Assembly: GCA_022450155.1 (NCBI GenBank)
Contig: JAKUQR010000006.1
Span: 62,001-126,000 of the forward strand
DNA from: Gammaproteobacteria bacterium
GTDB lineage: Bacteria > Pseudomonadota > Gammaproteobacteria > Arenicellales > UBA868
DNA length: 64,000 bases
Direction of reading: 5' to 3'
The notes beneath the pieces are model-generated. The model made no database searches, had not been told where the DNA came from, and saw only the letters and a list, made by a program, of their open reading frames with translations. The translations under genes and the position numbers were made by a program. This document shows, piece after piece, positions 1 to 9,272 of the stretch. Each line of letters starts with the position of its first letter. The first letter of the stretch is position 1.

Positions 1-270
1 CTGATAAAGACGCCGCACCACCACCAGTTCAACCAGCAGGCCGATGACGGCGGTGGCCGGCAGCGCGAGTAGGAGTCCCAGAAGAAACGAGTCAAGCCAC
101 TGGGTGAAGGTGGCGCAGAAGAACGCACCGACCATATACAGCGAACCGTGCGCCAGGTTGACGAAATCCATGATACCGAAGATCAGGGTCAACCCCGAAG
201 CAAGGAGAAATAGCAGGATACCGAGTTGCAGACCGTTGAGCAGTTGTACGGTCAGCAGTGTCCAGTCCAT
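1..270 (-). CDS. livH: Branched-chain amino acid-type ABC permease (LivH), 5' part only
   Basis: This is the first 90 codons of an inner-membrane permease; the rest lies beyond the left edge. The reverse complement of 1-270 opens with MDWTLLTVQLLNGLQLG and continues with LTLIFGIMDFVNLAHGSLYM, a stretch typical of the LivH family (membrane half of high-affinity branched-chain amino acid or amide importers). Two hydrophobic segments are visible. The ATG is at 268-270. The LivJ-like binding protein lies about 100 bp upstream on the same strand, so the two are probably co-transcribed. The real substrate of such systems is often not a branched-chain amino acid (urea, amides, betaines), so only the family is firm. 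Confidence 0.85.
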   Translation of the reverse strand, partial: MDWTLLTVQLLNGLQLGILLFLLASGLTLIFGIMDFVNLAHGSLYMVGAFFCATFTQWLDSFLLGLLLALPATAVIGLLVELVVVRRLYQ

Positions 271-370
271 GATTTTTCTGATTCAGCGGAGAGTGAGGTC
301 CGGACCAGCAGAGCTCGCCCGGCAGACTCTTGCGGGTCTGCCGGGCTGATTTAACGTTGATAGAAGCAGG

Positions 371-1555
371 TTACAGATTGCACTGGTCGTGGTAGCTGTC
401 CTGGTGATCGGTCAGAACGGTTGACACGTGCGACACGAACCAGTCCCCGGCGGCGTCTTCCTTCACCGTGCGCAGATAGAAATTCTGGATCGGGAAGTGA
501 TTCGGTCCATAGCGGAATTTACCGCGGACACTCGGGAAATCTGCTTTCATCATAGCGGCACGTATACCGTCCTGGTCATCCATATTGCCGTCGACGGCGT
601 CAACACCGCTCTTGATCAGCATGATGGCATCATAGGATTGCGCGGCGTAGTGGGTCGGGTAGCGCCCGGTCTTGGCTTTGAAGTCCGCAACAAAACGCTT
701 GTTTGTCGCGTTGTCCAGATCAGGTGCCCAGAACATCGTGTTCCAGGAGCCGAGAACCCCACCGAGTTTAGCTTTCTGCAGACGGCCCAGTGACAGGGCA
801 TCAACAGTGAACACGGTATAGAGCGGGATCACCCCACGAAGGCCTGCCTGTTGGTATTGCTTGATGAAAGCAGGTCCGGCGGGGCCGGGATAGAATACAA
901 AAATGGCGTCGGCACCAGATGCCTTGGCCTTCGCCAACTCGGCCGAGAAATCAAGCTGCATATCCTTGCCCCACTTGGTCATGTCTTTGCCGACGATCTC
1001 GCCCTTGAAAGTACGTTGGACTCCGGACACCATGTTCTTGCCGGCGGCATAGTTGGGCGACATGATGTAAAGCTTTTTCACCCCTTTCGCGTTCAGCACT
1101 TCGCCGGTGGCCATCGGGTTCTGGTCGTTCTGCCAGGAAGAGGAGAAGAAATTTTTGTGACATAGCTTACCGGCCAGAAGTGAGGGGCCGGCATTGGCAC
1201 TGATCAGGAACTTGCCCGCGTCGAGCGCAGATTTACGGGAAGCCAGCAGTACGTGTGACCAGATATAGCCGGTGACGAAATGCACGTCATCCTGTTTCAC
1301 CAGCTTGTCGGTTTTCTGCTTGCCGATCTCCGGCTTGAAGCCGTCGTCTTCGACGATGAACTCGACGTCCTTTCCACCCATCTTGTGACCAATGTGATCG
1401 AGCGCAATATTGGCGGCTTCTACCATGTCACGCCCCATAGCACCAGCAGGGGTTGTCAACGTGGTGACGAAACCGATCTTGACCGTACTGGCTGCAGCTG
1501 CGGGCAACGCAACCAGAGCAGCGGCCAATGACAGAAAAACAATTCGAAGTCTCAT
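371..1555 (-). CDS. LivJ-like periplasmic substrate-binding protein of an ABC transporter
   Basis: A 394-residue periplasmic binding protein (Peripla_BP_6 / LivJ type) that would deliver ligand to the adjacent LivH-type permease. It begins with a clear Sec signal peptide (MRLRIVFLSLAAALVALPAAAA), followed by the family start VKIGFVTTLTTPAGAMGRDM. I chose the ATG at 1553-1555 because GGGAGGAATT precedes it at good spacing and the signal peptide starts there; the frame stays open about 320 bp further upstream but that part has no recognisable sequence. Length is normal for the family. The ligand cannot be told from sequence; the window's betaine and amine theme makes a small amine or amide plausible, but this is inference. 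Confidence 0.88.
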   Translation of the reverse strand: MRLRIVFLSLAAALVALPAAAASTVKIGFVTTLTTPAGAMGRDMVEAANIALDHIGHKMGGKDVEFIVEDDGFKPEIGKQKTDKLVKQDDVHFVTGYIWSHVLLASRKSALDAGKFLISANAGPSLLAGKLCHKNFFSSSWQNDQNPMATGEVLNAKGVKKLYIMSPNYAAGKNMVSGVQRTFKGEIVGKDMTKWGKDMQLDFSAELAKAKASGADAIFVFYPGPAGPAFIKQYQQAGLRGVIPLYTVFTVDALSLGRLQKAKLGGVLGSWNTMFWAPDLDNATNKRFVADFKAKTGRYPTHYAAQSYDAIMLIKSGVDAVDGNMDDQDGIRAAMMKADFPSVRGKFRYGPNHFPIQNFYLRTVKEDAAGDWFVSHVSTVLTDHQDSYHDQCNL

Positions 1556-1876
1556 ATCCAATTCCTCCCTCTTCGTTCTAATCTGCCCGTTGATCGGGCT
1601 GGGTTTATAGTCGTGGTGAGAGGCGGGCCGGTTTACGATGATCACCACCCTGGAAGCCGTGCCAGCACGCCGATCTCCACAGCGTTCCGCATGTGCATGC
1701 GAATTGTCGAACACTGTAATATGATCTTTTGATCGGTGCAACTTGGCCGTAACCGAACTGCCAGAGTGGATGGAAACCTGCATGCCTGCGTTCGTTACGG
1801 TAATGTTTATCAGAAGGAGTATCCGTTTGAGGTGGTGAAAGGATTCGGTCTGGTTGCCTGTTGCCAGAGAAAACAT
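1556..1876. promoter_or_regulatory. Divergent intergenic region between LivJ-like and DUF3604 genes
   Basis: About 320 bases separate two divergently transcribed genes and should hold both promoters. Open frames run through it in both directions, but neither translation resembles a known protein and both proposed starts lie at the inner edges. A short symmetric element GATC-TTTT-GATC occurs near 1721-1732. No confident -35/-10 pair or riboswitch was recognised. Confidence 0.35.
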
Positions 1877-4207
1877 ATGTCAAAGCTCGAAAAATCAGTC
1901 AACGCAGTAGATGGTCCAGTGGCTGAGGACCTGGTTGGCGAAGTATGGCCCAGTGCTGAACCAGCTGAAGATCCGGTTTTATACGGTTACGCTGTGCTGG
2001 AACCCCATGACCCAGTTGAGGTCCGCAGCTTGCAGACATTTCACCTAACTTATACGGTTGGGCGCTATGGTCTGGACGACACTGGGTCTATACGGGTCGT
2101 GTTCCGGGCAATGGGAGACGGCCAGGCATTGCAGTCCTCAGATCCGAAGTCACCTAACTATGTCACGGCCAGGTCGAGTAGCGGGATACCCCTGGCAGTT
2201 GAATACCGTCATCGTGGTGTGTCTGCCCGGCCACGCTGGAAATCCCTGACCGTGACCGTTAACGGGGGTTACCTGAAGGAAGGTGATGTCATCACTATTG
2301 TATTTGGCGATACCTCGGGCGGTTCGCCAGGTATGCGGGTTCAGACCATGGCTGACGGTGGGTTTGAGTTCAAGGTTCTGGCCGATGTCTGTGCTGTTGG
2401 ACAGTTTGTGCCGATCCCTGACACACCAACGGTTTCAATCGTTCCCGGGCCTCCGGTCGTTTGGAAAGCCGTTCTGCCGTCTTTGCGACGACCTGGTGAG
2501 CACTTTCGGTTTGGACTTAAAGCTGAAGACAAGTGGGGCAACCCGACCGACCGCGCCATAGGCAGCTTCATTTTCCAGACCAATATTGCGGTAGACGGAC
2601 TGCCTGGTACGTTCGAATATCTCCTAGGTAAAAAAGCGATCGTCTTTGACGATCTGAGTGTTGCTGAACCCGGTGTGCTGCGTATCCAGGTGCGTGACAC
2701 GACGAGTGCTATCGTCGCCGAGTCGCATCCCCTGGTGATCCGGGAGGGGTCCTTTGCCGGTTATTGGGGTGACATGCATGGGCAAAGTGGTGAGTCAATC
2801 GGGATCACAACGTCTCGTCAGTACTTCGACTTCGCTCGCAACAAGGCGTTTCTGGATGCAACAGGTCACCAGGCGAATGATTTTCAGATCAACAATGCTT
2901 TCTGGGCTTATCTCAACGAACTGAGTGCCGAGTATAACGACGAGGGAACGTTTGTGACCCTGCCAGGATACGAGTGGTCGGGCAATACAGCGGTTGGCGG
3001 TGATCGCAACGTCTACTTTCGCAGCGAAGGACGTCAGATTCGTCGATCATCCCATGCACTGTTAACCGATCGTTCCGACCTCGACACAGATGCATCTGAC
3101 GCCAATAGGCTGTTTGAAGTGCTACAGGAAGAAGATTGTGTCGTCTACGCCCACGTCGGCGGCCGCTACGCGGACACGGCCTATGCCCATGACCCCCGGC
3201 TTGAGACGGCGATGGAAATTCATTCGGCATGGGGAACGTTTGAGTGGTTGCTGACCGATGGGTTTGCGCTCGGTCATCGTTGCGGTGTGGTCTGCAATAG
3301 CGATGGTCACAAGGGTCGTCCGGGTGCAAGCTACCCAGGGGCGGCGACCTTTGGCGCTTATGGTGGGCTGACTTGTTTTTACGCCGAAGAGCTGAGCCGT
3401 GACGGGCTGTTCGCGTGTCTGCGGCGACGCCACCACTACGGCACTACCGGAACCCGCCTGCACCTGGACGTGCGCGCACAACTGTCCGGCGGCGGGCAGC
3501 TTTTTGAGCGTGATCCAAAAGTCTTTCCCGATGCCGCCTCGTCGGTCGTCGACGAGGTAATGATGGGTGATATCGTCCAGACCGATGGCGACACACTCAG
3601 CTTGAGAATCGAGGTGATCACCCAGTCGCCGATTGAACGAATCGAGGTGCGAAATGGCAAGGATGTGTTACGGACCTTGCGGCCTTATACGGTGGATGAC
3701 CTGGGTGGTCGTGTCCGGGTTCTGTGGGGAGGTGCGGAGTACCGTGGTCGGGGGCGGACGACCTACTGGAAGGGCCGGGCGCGTTTTCAAGGCACTACCA
3801 TACAGCGTATGAACAAGATCAACATCTGGAATCACGAAAAACTAGTCGATCAGCAAGGGTCCGATACCGTGCAGTTCGATACGATCACGACAGGGAATTA
3901 TGCGGGGTTCGATGTTTGGCTGGACAGCGTTGCAGATAGCCGGATCGACCTGACGACCAATCACGGCGGGCTCGCCACAGCATTGGATGACATCGGTATC
4001 GATGACTTGGTGATGGAGGCCGGTGGACTTGAACGGCGGATAAAGCTCTTCCGCCTGCCGGACGAGAATCCACATCGGGAAATGATTGAAACGGTAGCAG
4101 TGCCGATTCGACCAGTGGGCGACAATCCTGTCTGGGTTTCGGTATATACCGAGGATGGCTTCCAGGCTTGGAGCAGCCCGATTTTTGTCTATCGTGAGGA
4201 AGGTTGA
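1877..4207 (+). CDS. DUF3604 family protein (PHP-like), function unknown
   Basis: A 776-residue protein of the DUF3604 family. The N-terminal ~280 residues look like beta-sandwich domains. The middle carries the family block: GYWGDMHGQSGESIG (two metal-type ligands D and H), then LPGYEWSG, VVYAHVGGRYAD, METAMEIHSAWGTFEWLL-type and CNSDGHKGRPG, a spread of His and Asp residues like PHP-type metallohydrolases. The C-terminal ~200 residues look beta-rich again. There is no signal peptide at the chosen ATG; the frame is open 47 codons further upstream. The start MSKLEKSV was chosen as the first ATG with a purine-rich stretch (CCAGAGAAAA) before it, but it is uncertain. The gene is divergent from a LivJ-like transporter gene. 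No member's reaction is known to me. Confidence 0.75.
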   Translation: MSKLEKSVNAVDGPVAEDLVGEVWPSAEPAEDPVLYGYAVLEPHDPVEVRSLQTFHLTYTVGRYGLDDTGSIRVVFRAMGDGQALQSSDPKSPNYVTARSSSGIPLAVEYRHRGVSARPRWKSLTVTVNGGYLKEGDVITIVFGDTSGGSPGMRVQTMADGGFEFKVLADVCAVGQFVPIPDTPTVSIVPGPPVVWKAVLPSLRRPGEHFRFGLKAEDKWGNPTDRAIGSFIFQTNIAVDGLPGTFEYLLGKKAIVFDDLSVAEPGVLRIQVRDTTSAIVAESHPLVIREGSFAGYWGDMHGQSGESIGITTSRQYFDFARNKAFLDATGHQANDFQINNAFWAYLNELSAEYNDEGTFVTLPGYEWSGNTAVGGDRNVYFRSEGRQIRRSSHALLTDRSDLDTDASDANRLFEVLQEEDCVVYAHVGGRYADTAYAHDPRLETAMEIHSAWGTFEWLLTDGFALGHRCGVVCNSDGHKGRPGASYPGAATFGAYGGLTCFYAEELSRDGLFACLRRRHHYGTTGTRLHLDVRAQLSGGGQLFERDPKVFPDAASSVVDEVMMGDIVQTDGDTLSLRIEVITQSPIERIEVRNGKDVLRTLRPYTVDDLGGRVRVLWGGAEYRGRGRTTYWKGRARFQGTTIQRMNKINIWNHEKLVDQQGSDTVQFDTITTGNYAGFDVWLDSVADSRIDLTTNHGGLATALDDIGIDDLVMEAGGLERRIKLFRLPDENPHREMIETVAVPIRPVGDNPVWVSVYTEDGFQAWSSPIFVYREEG

Positions 4208-4463
4208 CCATTTTGCTTTGTTTGTCGGCTAAGACATCAAAGGCTCAACCTGCATGACCGAGAAATGCCCTGGCCCCCACATTCCGGGTCCAGTAGTCTT
4301 TCCGCTGCACAGAAAACTGGGTATGGGAAGAGCACCATCTTCGTAGATATGATGAGCTGGCAAACTGCGTTTCCAACGCGCACATGAACGAACTGGGTAG
4401 GGATATCTTTCGTGAGCCCCATAAATGCAAACGTGGTGGCGTAGGCTGATTCAGACGAGGCTT

Positions 4464-5243
4464 TTATTTACCGGTAAAGATCGGTTTTCGCCGCTCGATA
4501 AAAGCCGTTTGGCCCTCAGCGTAATCCCGAGAAGATCGGGTAAGTTCGCGCCAGTTCATGCCCGCACGTCGGCCTGCTGCTTCATCTTCAAAGACGGCCC
4601 GCCAGAGCGTTTCCTTTTGGGCCTGAACCGCCAGGGGTGCACAGCTTTGCGCAATTTCTGTCGCGAGCTCGAATGCCCGGGACTGTGCCTGGCCCGCTGG
4701 CGTGATGATTTCCACCAGTCCAGCTGCCTGGCACCAGGCCGCATCCTTGGCATCGCCCGGTGCGAGCAGCGCAAAGGCCTTGGCGTAGCCGAGCTTACGG
4801 GCGAGTTTAAGGGGAATGTCCACGGCATTGATCCCGATCCGGGCCTCGGACACGGCGACTTTGACGGTTTCGTCAGCGACCACCAGGTCGCAGGCGAGCA
4901 TGAGATTCACGCCTTCGCCAATACAGTGCCCATGGACTGCAGCAATGATCGGTTTGGCGGTGACCATGTTATCGTCGCTGATCAGGGGGCCGTAACCCTC
5001 AAAGGTGCCGGCCTCCATGTCTGCAGCGATCGCCTTGACGTCGGCACCCGCAGAAAATGCGCGGTCTCCCGCTGCCTGCAAAACACCGACGTATGCAGTA
5101 CTGTCGTCACGGAAAAGTTGCAGCGCGTGGTTAACGCCATCATACATGTCCCGATCAAATGCGTTCAGTACTGCAGGGCGATTCAGGGTGATCACGGCCA
5201 CGTGGCCTCGGTTTTCGTACAAAACACGTTCCTGCGTACTCAT
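4464..5243 (-). CDS. Enoyl-CoA hydratase/isomerase (crotonase) family protein
   Basis: A 259-residue crotonase-fold enzyme acting on an acyl-CoA. Oxyanion-hole segments are visible: FSAGADVKAIAADM (residues ~63-76) and HGHCIGEGVNLMLACD. Of the two catalytic glutamates of classical enoyl-CoA hydratase, the second is present (AVSEARIG) but the first position is Asn (GEGVNL instead of the usual GGGCEL), so simple hydratase activity is doubtful; carnitinyl-CoA dehydratase-, isomerase- or hydrolase-like chemistry fits as well. Its ATG overlaps the stop codon of the upstream CoA ligase (ATGA at 5240-5243), so translational coupling is likely and its substrate is probably the CoA thioester made by that ligase. 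Confidence 0.85.
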   Translation of the reverse strand: MSTQERVLYENRGHVAVITLNRPAVLNAFDRDMYDGVNHALQLFRDDSTAYVGVLQAAGDRAFSAGADVKAIAADMEAGTFEGYGPLISDDNMVTAKPIIAAVHGHCIGEGVNLMLACDLVVADETVKVAVSEARIGINAVDIPLKLARKLGYAKAFALLAPGDAKDAAWCQAAGLVEIITPAGQAQSRAFELATEIAQSCAPLAVQAQKETLWRAVFEDEAAGRRAGMNWRELTRSSRDYAEGQTAFIERRKPIFTGK

Positions 5244-6601
5244 TGGTCTGCCTCCTCAACCAGGCGGGTCTTTCCGGTCGCACCTTTTAATAGTTCAAAC
5301 TCACCTTCATCGATAAAGTTGAATGTAGCCCGAAATCGAAGCTGATGATGGATGGCATTGTCGAGATCACCGGCAAGCGCCTGTTTTTGTTCATCGGGCA
5401 AACCCGCTTTGACTTCGACTTTTACGAGTACCGGTGCCGGGACTACCGGACCGGGGCCGGATTTAACGATACGAATATTGCCGGTTGTGAGGTCGGAGGT
5501 TTTATTGATCACATCGCGGACGGCGTTGGGAAATACGTTAACACCCTTGACCAGCAGCATGTCGTCGACACGGCCCTTGAACAGCATACGGGGGCCGGGG
5601 CGGCCGCAGCGGCACGGTTCGGTGGCGACCTGAATGATGTCTTTATCCCGCCAGCGGATCAGCGGCCCGCACTCCCGTTCTAGACCCGTAAACACGATCT
5701 CTCCTTCAACACCGTCCTCAATGGGCAGGGACTGGAGTGTTCCAGGATCGCAGATCTCGAACATGGCGTTGTCCTCGGCATAGAAGTGTATGCCGTTGTG
5801 CTCTTCGCAGGAAATGCCGGTTGGGCTGTGGCAGCCGGTTGCGCCCATGATGTCGTGCACCATCGCGCCGCCAAACCCTTTTTCCAGAGGCTCGTAGATC
5901 TCCGGTATTGAGCCACCGGGTTCACCAAATACGACTACCTTTTCCAGTCCCAGTGTTCGCGGATCTATCCCAGTACGCTCTTCCATGTGTTTGACCAGAT
6001 ACTGAGCAAAGGACACTGTGCATTTAATCGATTTGGGTCGGGTATCGCGAGCGATCTGGGCGACCCGTTCAACTCCGCTGAGCGCACCGACCGGTACCAA
6101 GCACACGCCATAAGCCATCATTGAGTCAACACCCGGGATACCGGCAATCCACATTGACAGTACGCTGGCGTGCATGACCACATCACCGGGTTCTATGCCG
6201 AGGCGAACCAGGGCACGGGCCTGGTTTTCGTTGGTAATTTCACGGTCGGTCAGGGTAAAGCCGCTATAGGTTGGTGATCCGGTCGTTCCGGAGGAGGATG
6301 ACACGCGGTTTACAGCCTTGGGATTACAGGTGATGTGCAGACCGAATGTGTGCCCCGCTTGTTCCCTGGCCGCTTCTTGGCTGGCGCGCTCTTCGTCTTT
6401 ATCGAAAAACGGATAGTCCTGGTAGTGTTCGAGGCTTTTCAAGTTCTGAGGGTTCACGCCAGCTTTATCGAACTTAACCCGATAATAGGGCGATTGTTCA
6501 TAGACCCGGCTGAGGAGGGACTTGAGCTTGATAAGCTGTAGTGCTCGCGTTTCAGCGCGCGACATCAGTTCCTTTTTTGGGTTCCACAGGCGTTGTGCCA
6601 T
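5240..6601 (-). CDS. PaaK-like acyl/aryl-CoA ligase (AMP-binding)
   Basis: A 453-residue ANL-superfamily ligase of the phenylacetate-CoA ligase type, which activates a carboxylate with ATP to an acyl-adenylate and then a CoA thioester. The phosphate-binding loop SSSSGTTGSPT lies at residues 101-111. VVVFGEPGGSIPE and the C-terminal KGVNVFPNAVRDV with GRVDDMLLVKG are the PaaK-type later motifs. CRCGRPGPRM supplies a cysteine pair as seen in PaaK homologues. Length matches PaaK (about 430-450). It forms a two-gene operon with the crotonase, and its 5' end faces a divergent SDR-TSUP-PLP operon 130 bp away. The acid substrate is unknown. Confidence 0.85.
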   Translation of the reverse strand: MAQRLWNPKKELMSRAETRALQLIKLKSLLSRVYEQSPYYRVKFDKAGVNPQNLKSLEHYQDYPFFDKDEERASQEAAREQAGHTFGLHITCNPKAVNRVSSSSGTTGSPTYSGFTLTDREITNENQARALVRLGIEPGDVVMHASVLSMWIAGIPGVDSMMAYGVCLVPVGALSGVERVAQIARDTRPKSIKCTVSFAQYLVKHMEERTGIDPRTLGLEKVVVFGEPGGSIPEIYEPLEKGFGGAMVHDIMGATGCHSPTGISCEEHNGIHFYAEDNAMFEICDPGTLQSLPIEDGVEGEIVFTGLERECGPLIRWRDKDIIQVATEPCRCGRPGPRMLFKGRVDDMLLVKGVNVFPNAVRDVINKTSDLTTGNIRIVKSGPGPVVPAPVLVKVEVKAGLPDEQKQALAGDLDNAIHHQLRFRATFNFIDEGEFELLKGATGKTRLVEEADQ

Positions 6602-6732
6602 GGTTTTAAGTTTTCCCGTGTTTCAGCCAGTGATCAACATACCCGGTATTTCGATCGTAAACCAGGGTCACTGATTAAGGTTGAATGATATTCTTCCGGT
6701 TAACCGGAGACAGTTCAGAAGGGGCGAAGCTG

Positions 6733-7467
6733 ATGAGCGATAACAACATGACGGATCAGGTGGCCATAGTGACGGGAGCTGCCAGAGGCTTCGGGCTGGC
6801 GATTTCTGAGCGTTTGATGCAAAGCGGTGTTCGTGTATTTGGTTGGGATCAGGAGCCGTCCCCAATCGTGGGTGACAGAAGGTTTCTCGGGGTTGAACGG
6901 ATCGATGTCACTGACCAAGATGCGGTTCAATCAGCCGTCGAGGCAGCACTGTCAACGGCAGGACAGATCCATATCCTGGTCAACAATGCGGGTGTCAACG
7001 GTCCCCAGGTGCCGGTTGAGGACTATCCACTGGAAAACTGGGAGAGGGTAATTGCGGTCGATCTGACTGCAGTCTTTCTATGTACGCGTGCCATCGTTCC
7101 ACATATGAAACAATCCGGATACGGACGAATTGTCAGCATTGCCAGCCAGGCCGGTAAAGAAGGGATCGCCAATGTCAGTGCCTATAATGCAGCCAAGGCC
7201 GGTGTCATTGGATTTATGAAGGGCATTTCTGGCGAGTTGGCATCATTTGGTATCACTGCCAACAGTATTACCCCAACCCTTGCCGAAACAGATCTCATGA
7301 AAGAGATGAGTGACGACTATATCGCCGGGATCAAAGAAAGGACTCTGATGGGTCGTCTATGCCGGGTCGAAGAGGTGGCCGACATGGTGGCCTTCGTGGC
7401 GAGTCCGGCCTGCAGTTATTCCACCGGGGCCTGTTTCGATGTATCAGGCGGTAGAGCACAGTACTAA
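6733..7467 (+). CDS. Short-chain dehydrogenase/reductase (FabG-like)
   Basis: A 244-residue classical SDR oxidoreductase using NAD(P). The cofactor loop TGAARGFG lies about residue 13, NNAG follows (VNNAGVNG), then the active-site serine region SIASQAG and the catalytic pair Y-x3-K in YNAAKAG. The C-terminus FDVSGGRAQY is normal. The ATG at 6733 follows AGAAGGGGCG at good spacing; an upstream in-frame ATG at 6685 would add 16 residues of unrelated sequence. It is the first gene of a plus-strand run (TSUP exporter, CuyA-like lyase, hydrolase, ThDP enzyme) with short gaps, and by context probably oxidises a hydroxy intermediate such as a sulfolactate- or sulfopropanediol-like alcohol (inference). 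Confidence 0.85.
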   Translation: MSDNNMTDQVAIVTGAARGFGLAISERLMQSGVRVFGWDQEPSPIVGDRRFLGVERIDVTDQDAVQSAVEAALSTAGQIHILVNNAGVNGPQVPVEDYPLENWERVIAVDLTAVFLCTRAIVPHMKQSGYGRIVSIASQAGKEGIANVSAYNAAKAGVIGFMKGISGELASFGITANSITPTLAETDLMKEMSDDYIAGIKERTLMGRLCRVEEVADMVAFVASPACSYSTGACFDVSGGRAQY

Positions 7468-7482
7468 GAGCGGCTATTTATT

Positions 7483-8244
7483 GTGCCGGAAAGCCACTGG
7501 ATTCTTCTGCATTGTGTCGTTTTCTGTGCTGCTCTGGTCCAGGCTGCAACCGGATTTGGTTTTGGCTTAATTGCTGTATCAGTGCTGCTGATTGTGTTGA
7601 ACAGCAGTGCTGCGATTCAAGTTGCTATTATGCTGAGTCTGCTGATTGCTCTGATTCTCGTGCCATCGCTGCGATCATTCGTGGACCGGCGCCTGCTCAG
7701 ATTATTTGTGATTGGGGCAGGTGTGGGTGTACCCCTGGGCGTCGTTATTTTTCTAGTTATTGATCTGATTCTACTGAAAGTTCTGACTGGATTGGTTGTA
7801 ATGATATCTGTCCTGTTTATAACGGGCCGGGTCGGCGGTCGTGCGAACATGCTATCTACTCCTTCGAGTAGAGTGAGGGACCTGACAGTCGGCATAATGG
7901 CCGGAATCATGAATGCGAGTCTCGCGATACCAGGTCCACTGCCAGTCGCCCGAATGGTTCGTTTAGGAGCTACACCGGAAACGATCCGGGCGACAATCCT
8001 GGCCCTTTTTGTGTTTTCCTATCCGGTGGCAATTACATTACAGGCTTTGATGGCCGGGGTGAGCCCTGCTACATTAAAAGTCACCGCTGCGCTCATACCG
8101 GCGACATTAGTCGGAATACTGATCGGCCGAATACTGGCGTCGCGAATCACGGAGCGCATGTTCATCAGAATCACGGTTGTTTTACTCACCGCTACCTCGC
8201 TGGGTCTTTTTGTTAACGCGGGGTATGTTCTAGTGAGGACCTGA
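7483..8244 (+). CDS. TSUP (TauE/SafE) family membrane exporter
   Basis: A 253-residue polytopic membrane protein with about eight hydrophobic segments. The N-terminal repeat start AALVQAATGFGFGLIAVSVLL is characteristic of the TauE/SafE (TSUP) family, members of which export sulfite, sulfoacetate or sulfolactate, or move other small anions. The start is a GTG at 7483 preceded by CTAAGAGC. It lies 15 bp after the SDR and 2 bp before a CuyA/DcyD-like PLP enzyme; this exporter-lyase pairing resembles the cuyZ-cuyA arrangement in which the lyase releases sulfite and the TSUP protein expels it (established for cysteate-degrading roseobacters; the transfer to this locus is inference). Confidence 0.8.
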   Translation: MPESHWILLHCVVFCAALVQAATGFGFGLIAVSVLLIVLNSSAAIQVAIMLSLLIALILVPSLRSFVDRRLLRLFVIGAGVGVPLGVVIFLVIDLILLKVLTGLVVMISVLFITGRVGGRANMLSTPSSRVRDLTVGIMAGIMNASLAIPGPLPVARMVRLGATPETIRATILALFVFSYPVAITLQALMAGVSPATLKVTAALIPATLVGILIGRILASRITERMFIRITVVLLTATSLGLFVNAGYVLVRT

Positions 8245-8246
8245 TC

Positions 8247-9272
8247 GTGGGAAATGGTCTGGAAAGGCTCGAAAAACTGCCTCGCGCTGTTCTGGCCCAT
8301 ACACCCACCCCTATCGAGCATCTTCCGAACCTGAGCGTGAAAATCGGCGGTGCGGTGCTGTACGTCAAGCGTGATGATTGCACCGGTCTTGCTCTTGGCG
8401 GTAACAAGGCGCGCCAGCTCGAGTACTACATTGGTGATGCTCTTTCACAAGATGCCGATACGATCCTGATTACTGGTGCAGTGCAGTCGAACTTCGTACG
8501 CGCGGCGGCGGCTGCAGCAGCTCGATATGGACTGGCCTGCCACATTCAGCTCGAAGAACGGGTGAAGAGTGAGGACGCTTTATACCGGAATTCAGGAAAC
8601 GTACTTCTCAATCAGTTGCTTGGCGCGACTATTCACAGTTATCCAGATGGTGAGGATGAGTCAGGAGCCGACTTGAGTATTCACGAGATCGCAGATGTTC
8701 TCAGGGCGCAGGGGAGCCGGCCGTATGTTATTCCTCTGGCCCCTGGTCATCCGCCACTTGGGGCGTTGGGTTATGTGGTTGCGGCACAGGAAATAGTCTC
8801 GCAACTGACTGCGATGGATCAAGCAGTCAGTGAGATCGTGGTGGCATCCGGCAGCGGACACACACACGCTGGTTTGCTGTTTGGGCTGCGGATGCTGGGA
8901 TCGTCGATTCGCGTGCTGGGTATCTGTGTACGCCGAGATTCCGGTGCGCAGGCGCTTAGAATTCGAGCGCGGTGCCGCGAGATCTCAGAACTGCTGGAAG
9001 TGCAGTCCCCAGTCACAGACGCAGATATTTATCTGCAGGACGACTTTCTTGCGCCTGGTTACGGCCAGCTGAATCCCCCGACCCGCGAGGCGATCAAGCT
9101 GGGAGCGCACCACGAAGCGCTCCTGCTTGATCCTGTCTATACTGGAAAAGCGTTCGCTGGCTGTCTGCAACGAGCACAGGAGCTTGATTCCCAGGACACG
9201 CTTCTGTTTGTTCATACTGGCGGGACCCCGGGGATCTTTGCTTACGGTGCACAGCTGTTGGAGGGACAGTGA
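8247..9272 (+). CDS. PLP-dependent lyase of the D-cysteine desulfhydrase / L-cysteate sulfo-lyase (CuyA) family
   Basis: A 341-residue fold-type-II PLP enzyme. The Schiff-base lysine is in KRDDCTGLALGGNKARQLE (about residues 42-60), the typical start of DcyD, ACC deaminase and CuyA. QSNFVRAAAAAAARYG is the next block; relatives usually have QSNH, so the F is a substitution in the active site. The phosphate loop reads GSGHTHAGLL where relatives have GSGGTQAG, and PLAPGHPPLGALGY replaces the usual GGSN-type loop, so substrate choice is probably shifted. The gene starts with GTG 2 bp after the TSUP exporter and overlaps the hydrolase by one base (TGATG). Cysteate sulfo-lyase is my best guess; D-cysteine or another beta-substituted alanine is possible. 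Confidence 0.75.
   Translation: MGNGLERLEKLPRAVLAHTPTPIEHLPNLSVKIGGAVLYVKRDDCTGLALGGNKARQLEYYIGDALSQDADTILITGAVQSNFVRAAAAAAARYGLACHIQLEERVKSEDALYRNSGNVLLNQLLGATIHSYPDGEDESGADLSIHEIADVLRAQGSRPYVIPLAPGHPPLGALGYVVAAQEIVSQLTAMDQAVSEIVVASGSGHTHAGLLFGLRMLGSSIRVLGICVRRDSGAQALRIRARCREISELLEVQSPVTDADIYLQDDFLAPGYGQLNPPTREAIKLGAHHEALLLDPVYTGKAFAGCLQRAQELDSQDTLLFVHTGGTPGIFAYGAQLLEGQ

Noticed and set aside
1556-1876. N-terminal extension of the LivJ-like protein to 1876 and of the DUF3604 protein to 1736
   Set aside because: The signal peptide and ribosome site fix LivJ at 1555; the extension of the other protein has no family sequence.
4237-4430. Two overlapping 61-codon minus-strand frames between DUF3604 and the crotonase gene
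   Set aside because: No start signals and no similarity I know; the 256-bp gap 4208-4463 is taken as non-coding.
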